From the NCBI RefSeq assembly GCF_014323705.1, contig NZ_JABVEC010000006.1, positions 1 to 64,000 of the forward strand: a DNA stretch of 64,000 bases, read 5' to 3'. A program made the position numbers and the translations under genes. The stretch comes from Actinomadura alba (GTDB lineage Bacteria > Actinomycetota > Actinomycetes > Streptosporangiales > Streptosporangiaceae). This document shows positions 60,513-64,000 of the stretch, piece by piece. The first letter of the stretch is position 1. Every line of letters begins with the position of its first letter. The notes beneath the pieces are model-generated. The model made no database searches and was not told the DNA's origin. It saw only the letters and a list, made by a program, of their open reading frames with translations.

Positions 60513-62690
60513 GTGAGCGAATCCAGCGAACTTCTTACGGACGCATTGAGCACAGTAGGTGACATCGAGCCCGTACCCGCAGGCGCGGAGCGTGCCGCGC
60601 CCCGGCGCCGCCGGACCGGCACGGGTCTGTCCGCCATGGTGCTTCCCGAGCTCAAGGCGCTGGCGTCCAACCTCGGCATCAGTGGAACTGCCGGGATGCG
60701 TAAGAGTCAGCTCATCGCGGCAATTCAGGAAAAGCAGGGCGGCCAGGACAAGCACGGGCAGAGCTCGGCGGGTGGCGAGCAGGGAGCCGTCGCCACGTCC
60801 GTCCGCGTCTCTGACGTGAGTGAGACGGCGGCCGTACCGGCCGGCGTGAGTGGTGCGAGCAGTGCTGTCGGTGCCGTCAGTGCTGTCGGTGTCGGTGTCG
60901 GTGGTGCCGGCGGTACGAGCGGCGCCGTGGCGACCGAGACCGCCGCAGAGGCGACCAACGCCGCGCCCGCCGAGGCGGTCAAGGAGACGGCCACCAAGGA
61001 GCGGTCGAGGCGGGGCCGTGCGGCCGCCGCGCGGCGCGCCGACGACGGTGACGAGCAGCTCGCCGTGGACGACAAGTCCGGTGCTCAGACCGACAGGTCT
61101 GGTTCTCAGACCGACAGGTCCGGTGCTCAGACCGACAGGTCCGGTTCTCAGGCCGCCAGGTCCGATGAGGGCGAGGGCGGCGGCAGCCGCGACGGTGGCC
61201 GCCAGCGCGGCCGCGGCGGGCGCGATCGCGGCGACAACCGCGAGACCCGGGGCGACCGCGGTGACCGCGGCGACCGTGGTGACCGCGGCGACCGTGGTGA
61301 CCGCGGCGGCGACCGGGGCGACAGGAGCGAGCGCGGAGACCGCGACAGCCGGGGCGAGCGCGGAGACCGCGACAGCCGCGACAGCCGGGGCGACCGGGGC
61401 GAGCAGGGTCAGCGCCGCGGGCAGGGCCAGGGTGGCGACTCCTCCGACGACGGCGACGGCGGCGGCCGCAACCGCCGGGGTCGCAGGTTCCGTGAGCGGA
61501 ACCGCGGCGGCCGCGGCGGGCGTGAGCGCTACGAAGAGCCGGTGATCAGTGAGGACGACGTCCTGATCCCGGTCGCGGGCATCCTGGACATCCTCGACAA
61601 CTACGCCTTCGTCCGGACCACCGGCTACCTCCCCGGGCAGAACGACGTCTACGTCTCGCTCGCCCAGGTGCGCAAGAACAACCTGCGCAAGGGCGACGTC
61701 ATCACCGGCGCCGTCCGGCAGCCGCGCGATGGCGAGCGGCGCGAGAAGTTCAACGCGCTCGTGCGTCTCGACACGGTCAACGGCATGGAGCCCGAGCAGG
61801 CCAAGGGCCGCGTCGACTTCAACAAGCTGACCCCGCTCTACCCCCAGGAGCGGCTGCGCCTCGAGTCCGACCCGGGCATCCTGACGACCCGGATCATCGA
61901 CCTGGTGTCGCCGATCGGCAAGGGCCAGCGCGGCCTGATCGTCTCGCCGCCGAAGGCCGGCAAGACGATGGTGCTCCAGTCGATCGCCAACGCGATCACC
62001 AAGAACAACCCCGAGTGCCACCTGATGGTCGTCCTGGTCGACGAGCGGCCGGAAGAGGTCACCGACATGCAGCGGTCGGTGAAGGGCGAGGTCATCCACT
62101 CGACCTTCGACCGGCCGGCCGAGGACCACACCACGGTCGCCGAACTTGCCATCGAGCGGGCCAAGCGCCTGGTCGAGCTCGGCCACGACGTGGTCGTGCT
62201 GCTCGACTCGATCACCCGGCTGGGCCGCGCCTACAACCTCGCCGCCCCGGCGTCGGGCCGGATCCTGTCCGGTGGTGTCGACTCCACGGCGCTCTACCCG
62301 CCCAAGCGGTTCTTCGGCGCCGCCCGCAACATCGAGAACGGCGGCTCGCTGACGATCCTCGCCACGGCCCTGGTCGAGACCGGGTCCCGGATGGACGAGG
62401 TCATCTTCGAGGAGTTCAAGGGCACCGGCAACATGGAGCTGAAGCTCAACCGTCAGCTCGCCGACAAGCGGATCTTCCCGGCGGTGGACGTCGACGCGTC
62501 CGGTACCCGTAAGGAAGAGATCCTCATGGCGCCCGAGGAGCTCAAGGTCACCTGGCAGCTGCGCCGGGTCCTGCACGCGCTCGAGATGCAGCAGGCGCTG
62601 GAGCTCCTGCTCGAGAAGATGCGGGAGACGAAGTCGAACGGGGAGTTCCTGCTCCAGGTGCAGAAGACGACCGTCTCCGACGATCGCTGA
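60513..62690 (+). CDS. rho: Transcription termination factor Rho
   Basis: The 725-residue hexameric helicase terminates transcription. It has the N-terminal Rho helix bundle ([16 protein letters not shown]), a ~270-residue disordered insert rich in Arg/Gly/Asp, then the cold-shock RNA-binding domain ([22 protein letters not shown]). The ATPase domain has Walker A SPPKAGKT (~477-485), Walker [17 protein letters not shown] and the arginine-finger region [22 protein letters not shown]. It is much longer than E. coli Rho because of the insert, as in other actinobacteria. Confidence 0.97.
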   Translation: MSESSELLTDALSTVGDIEPVPAGAERAAPRRRRTGTGLSAMVLPELKALASNLGISGTAGMRKSQLIAAIQEKQGGQDKHGQSSAGGEQGAVATSVRVSDVSETAAVPAGVSGASSAVGAVSAVGVGVGGAGGTSGAVATETAAEATNAAPAEAVKETATKERSRRGRAAAARRADDGDEQLAVDDKSGAQTDRSGSQTDRSGAQTDRSGSQAARSDEGEGGGSRDGGRQRGRGGRDRGDNRETRGDRGDRGDRGDRGDRGDRGGDRGDRSERGDRDSRGERGDRDSRDSRGDRGEQGQRRGQGQGGDSSDDGDGGGRNRRGRRFRERNRGGRGGRERYEEPVISEDDVLIPVAGILDILDNYAFVRTTGYLPGQNDVYVSLAQVRKNNLRKGDVITGAVRQPRDGERREKFNALVRLDTVNGMEPEQAKGRVDFNKLTPLYPQERLRLESDPGILTTRIIDLVSPIGKGQRGLIVSPPKAGKTMVLQSIANAITKNNPECHLMVVLVDERPEEVTDMQRSVKGEVIHSTFDRPAEDHTTVAELAIERAKRLVELGHDVVVLLDSITRLGRAYNLAAPASGRILSGGVDSTALYPPKRFFGAARNIENGGSLTILATALVETGSRMDEVIFEEFKGTGNMELKLNRQLADKRIFPAVDVDASGTRKEEILMAPEELKVTWQLRRVLHALEMQQALELLLEKMRETKSNGEFLLQVQKTTVSDDR
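61080..61420 (+). repeat. Tandem repeats in the Rho insert region
   Basis: Four 21-bp units at 61080-61163 encode S-G-(A/S)-Q-T-D-R. From about 61240 to 61420 there follow short GACCGCGGC/GACCGTGGT-type units encoding repeated G-D-R. They build the disordered, positively and negatively mixed insert and should vary in number between strains. Confidence 0.8.
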
Positions 62691-62746
62691 TCACACGTAC
62701 GACCAGATCACGCGTATAGCCAGATCATCCGCACGACCAGATCACC

Positions 62747-62786
62747 GGACGGCGTCCCGGCCTCAGACGAGGCCGGGGCGCCGTCC
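62747..62786. terminator. Terminator downstream of rho
   Basis: An 18-base arm (62747-62764) pairs almost perfectly with 62769-62786 around loop AGAC, 57 bases after the rho stop. A second, shorter hairpin GGTGGGG/CCCCACC is at 62834-62851. Confidence 0.8.
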
Positions 62787-62980
62787 GTGCTGCTGCCGGG
62801 CGGGCCGGGGCGCCGGTCGGGCGTGCGCCGAGAGGTGGGGGTAGCCCCACCCCCGACAGGGCGGCATGCTCCATGGCCGCAGAGGCCCTCGTCCACGAGT
62901 CTGGAGCCGTACGGTTGGCACGGGTGTGAACGACCGGGATGTGATCCCGGATCCCCCGTCGAGATGGGCGGAGCGCGCGG

Positions 62981-64000
62981 ATGACGACGATGACGGCGGT
63001 CGAGACCAGATCGTGGAGACCGTTGCGGATGGTGCGCGATCCGCTCACCTGGCGGGCGGCGCTCTACCTGCAGGTGAGCATGGGGCTCGGGCTCGCCTGG
63101 TTCGTCTTCCTCACCGTCGGCATCTCGCTGTCGGTGGGCCTGATGATCATCTGGGTCGGATTCCCGCTGGCGGCGCTCCTGATCACCATCGTGCGGGCCG
63201 GCACGGTCCTCGAACGCGCGGTGATGCGGGCCGCGTTCGGGGCCAAGATCCAGGATCCCTTCCGCCCGTTGCCGGAGGGCCACCTCTTCCGCAAGCTCCG
63301 GGCGCTCGTGGTCGATCCGGCCATGTGGAAAGGCCTGGGCTACTTCGCCGTACTGTTCCCCATCACGCTGATCGAGTTCGTCATCTCGACCGCTCTGTGG
63401 TTCGTCGGCGGCGTCCTGCTGATCGCCCCGGTCCTGGCGCTGTTCACCCGGGTCACGATGGACTTCGGCGGTGACACGCGACTGATCGTCGATCAGCCGC
63501 TCGAAGGGATCCCGTTCACCCCGGTCGGCGCCGCGGTGGTCCTCGCCGCGTTGTACGTCACGCGGGTCATGGGGACCACCCACGCGACGCTGGCCGGCCT
63601 TCTGCTCGGCCCGGGGGCCGGGCAGGCGGAGAATCAAGTGCTCCGTGCCCGCGCGGATCACCTGCAGGCCAGCCGGGCCCGTGGCGTCGACGCCGCCGAG
63701 TCGGAGCGGCGCCGCATCGAGCGGGATCTGCACGACGGGGCCCAGCAGCGGTTGCTCGCGGTGGCCATGGACATCGGCCGGGCCAGGGCCAAGCTGGACG
63801 AAGACCCGGTGGGCGCCCGCGCACTGATCGAGCAGGCGCACGCGGGCACCAAGGAGGCCATCAGCGAGTTGCGCGACCTGGCCCGGGGGATCTACCCGGC
63901 CATCCTCACCGACCGGGGCCTCGACCCGGCACTGTCCGGGCTCGCCGCCCGCGCTCCCGTGCCGGTCGAGGTCGAGGTGGACCTGCCGGACCGGCCGCCC
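62981..64000 (+). CDS. NarL-type sensor histidine kinase, cut by the window end
   Basis: The 340 visible residues from the ATG at 62981 have four hydrophobic segments in a 'sensor' domain (GLGLAWFVFLTVGISLSVGL; GLGYFAVLFPITLIEFV; and others). A HisKA_3 dimerisation domain with phospho-acceptor His follows in ERRRIERDLHDGAQQRLL and LRDLARGIYPAILTD. The frame is open to the last base and the HATPase domain lies beyond the window. A GGAG seven bases before the ATG supports the start. A LuxR-type response regulator is expected downstream. Confidence 0.9.
   Translation, partial: MTTMTAVETRSWRPLRMVRDPLTWRAALYLQVSMGLGLAWFVFLTVGISLSVGLMIIWVGFPLAALLITIVRAGTVLERAVMRAAFGAKIQDPFRPLPEGHLFRKLRALVVDPAMWKGLGYFAVLFPITLIEFVISTALWFVGGVLLIAPVLALFTRVTMDFGGDTRLIVDQPLEGIPFTPVGAAVVLAALYVTRVMGTTHATLAGLLLGPGAGQAENQVLRARADHLQASRARGVDAAESERRRIERDLHDGAQQRLLAVAMDIGRARAKLDEDPVGARALIEQAHAGTKEAISELRDLARGIYPAILTDRGLDPALSGLAARAPVPVEVEVDLPDRPP

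Noticed and set aside
60510..62576. A 688-codon open frame opposite rho
   Set aside because: Alanine/valine-rich repeat translation mirrors the rho repeats; rho itself is unmistakable.
1..64000. CRISPR array
   Set aside because: No regularly spaced direct repeats with unique spacers were seen; the periodic repeats found are within coding sequence or too short.
1..64000. A biosynthetic gene cluster (PKS, NRPS, RiPP)
   Set aside because: The methyltransferases, PhyH and exporter are scattered and no core synthase or precursor gene is present.

Overview
The window is about 70% G+C chromosomal DNA from a filamentous actinomycete. GTG starts are common, ATGA/GTGA stop-start overlaps are dense, and there are Tat-exported enzymes, an Scr1-type regulator, an NB-ARC/TPR protein and the actinobacterial order nrtL-lysA-hom-thrC-thrB-rho. 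Streptosporangiales/Thermomonosporaceae is a plausible placement, but no rRNA or marker gene here proves it. The right end (54-64 kb) is conserved core; most of the rest is accessory metabolism and regulation.

0-18 kb is a mosaic of one- or two-gene units. It holds an ArsR regulator beside an SDR remnant, an F420-type nitroreductase fused to hemerythrin divergent from a MarR regulator, an NB-ARC/TPR ATPase next to a SUKH-like remnant, and a histidine kinase that has lost its sensor domain. These are followed by a secreted ricin-lectin/GH18 chitinase, a Tat-exported TagC-like beta-propeller, an alpha/beta hydrolase without its catalytic serine, LysR, NUDIX, a drug exporter fused to a winged-helix domain, a sulfite-oxidase-type molybdoenzyme, a GNAT protein and an AraC/PhyH pair.

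18.5-31.8 kb is the most notable locus. A LacI regulator with a perfect palindrome at its own promoter leads a translationally coupled operon: Dpp-type ABC transporter (two permeases, lipoprotein, two ATPases), a GH63-like hydrolase, an FAD oxidoreductase, a DapA/NanA-family lyase, and a Tat-exported sialidase-fold protein with two accessory domains. It looks like a complete release-import-degrade pathway for a glycan or ulosonic-acid-like sugar. The exo-enzyme lacks the usual RIP arginine, so the substrate is open.

32-39 kb holds an SDR/TetR divergent pair with a clear operator, a full-length paralogue of the sensor-less kinase, a coupled pair of small unknown genes, decayed DNA with an alpha/beta hydrolase tail, a DUF4262 protein and an Scr1-type regulator. 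39-49 kb is a rhamnoside utilisation locus: AraC regulator, two ABC sugar permeases, a cytoplasmic GH78, a binding lipoprotein and a secreted GH78. It has no ATPase of its own.

49-54 kb contains two methyltransferases, an XRE-cupin regulator with a symmetric, apparently leaderless divergent promoter, and a duplicated ~300 bp cassette (coding tail, terminator, tRNA-Arg). One tRNA-Arg(CCG) copy is intact and one is broken. 54-64 kb carries a single-domain response regulator, nrtL, lysA, hom, thrC, thrB and rho (lysine and threonine synthesis plus transcription termination), then a histidine kinase cut by the window end.
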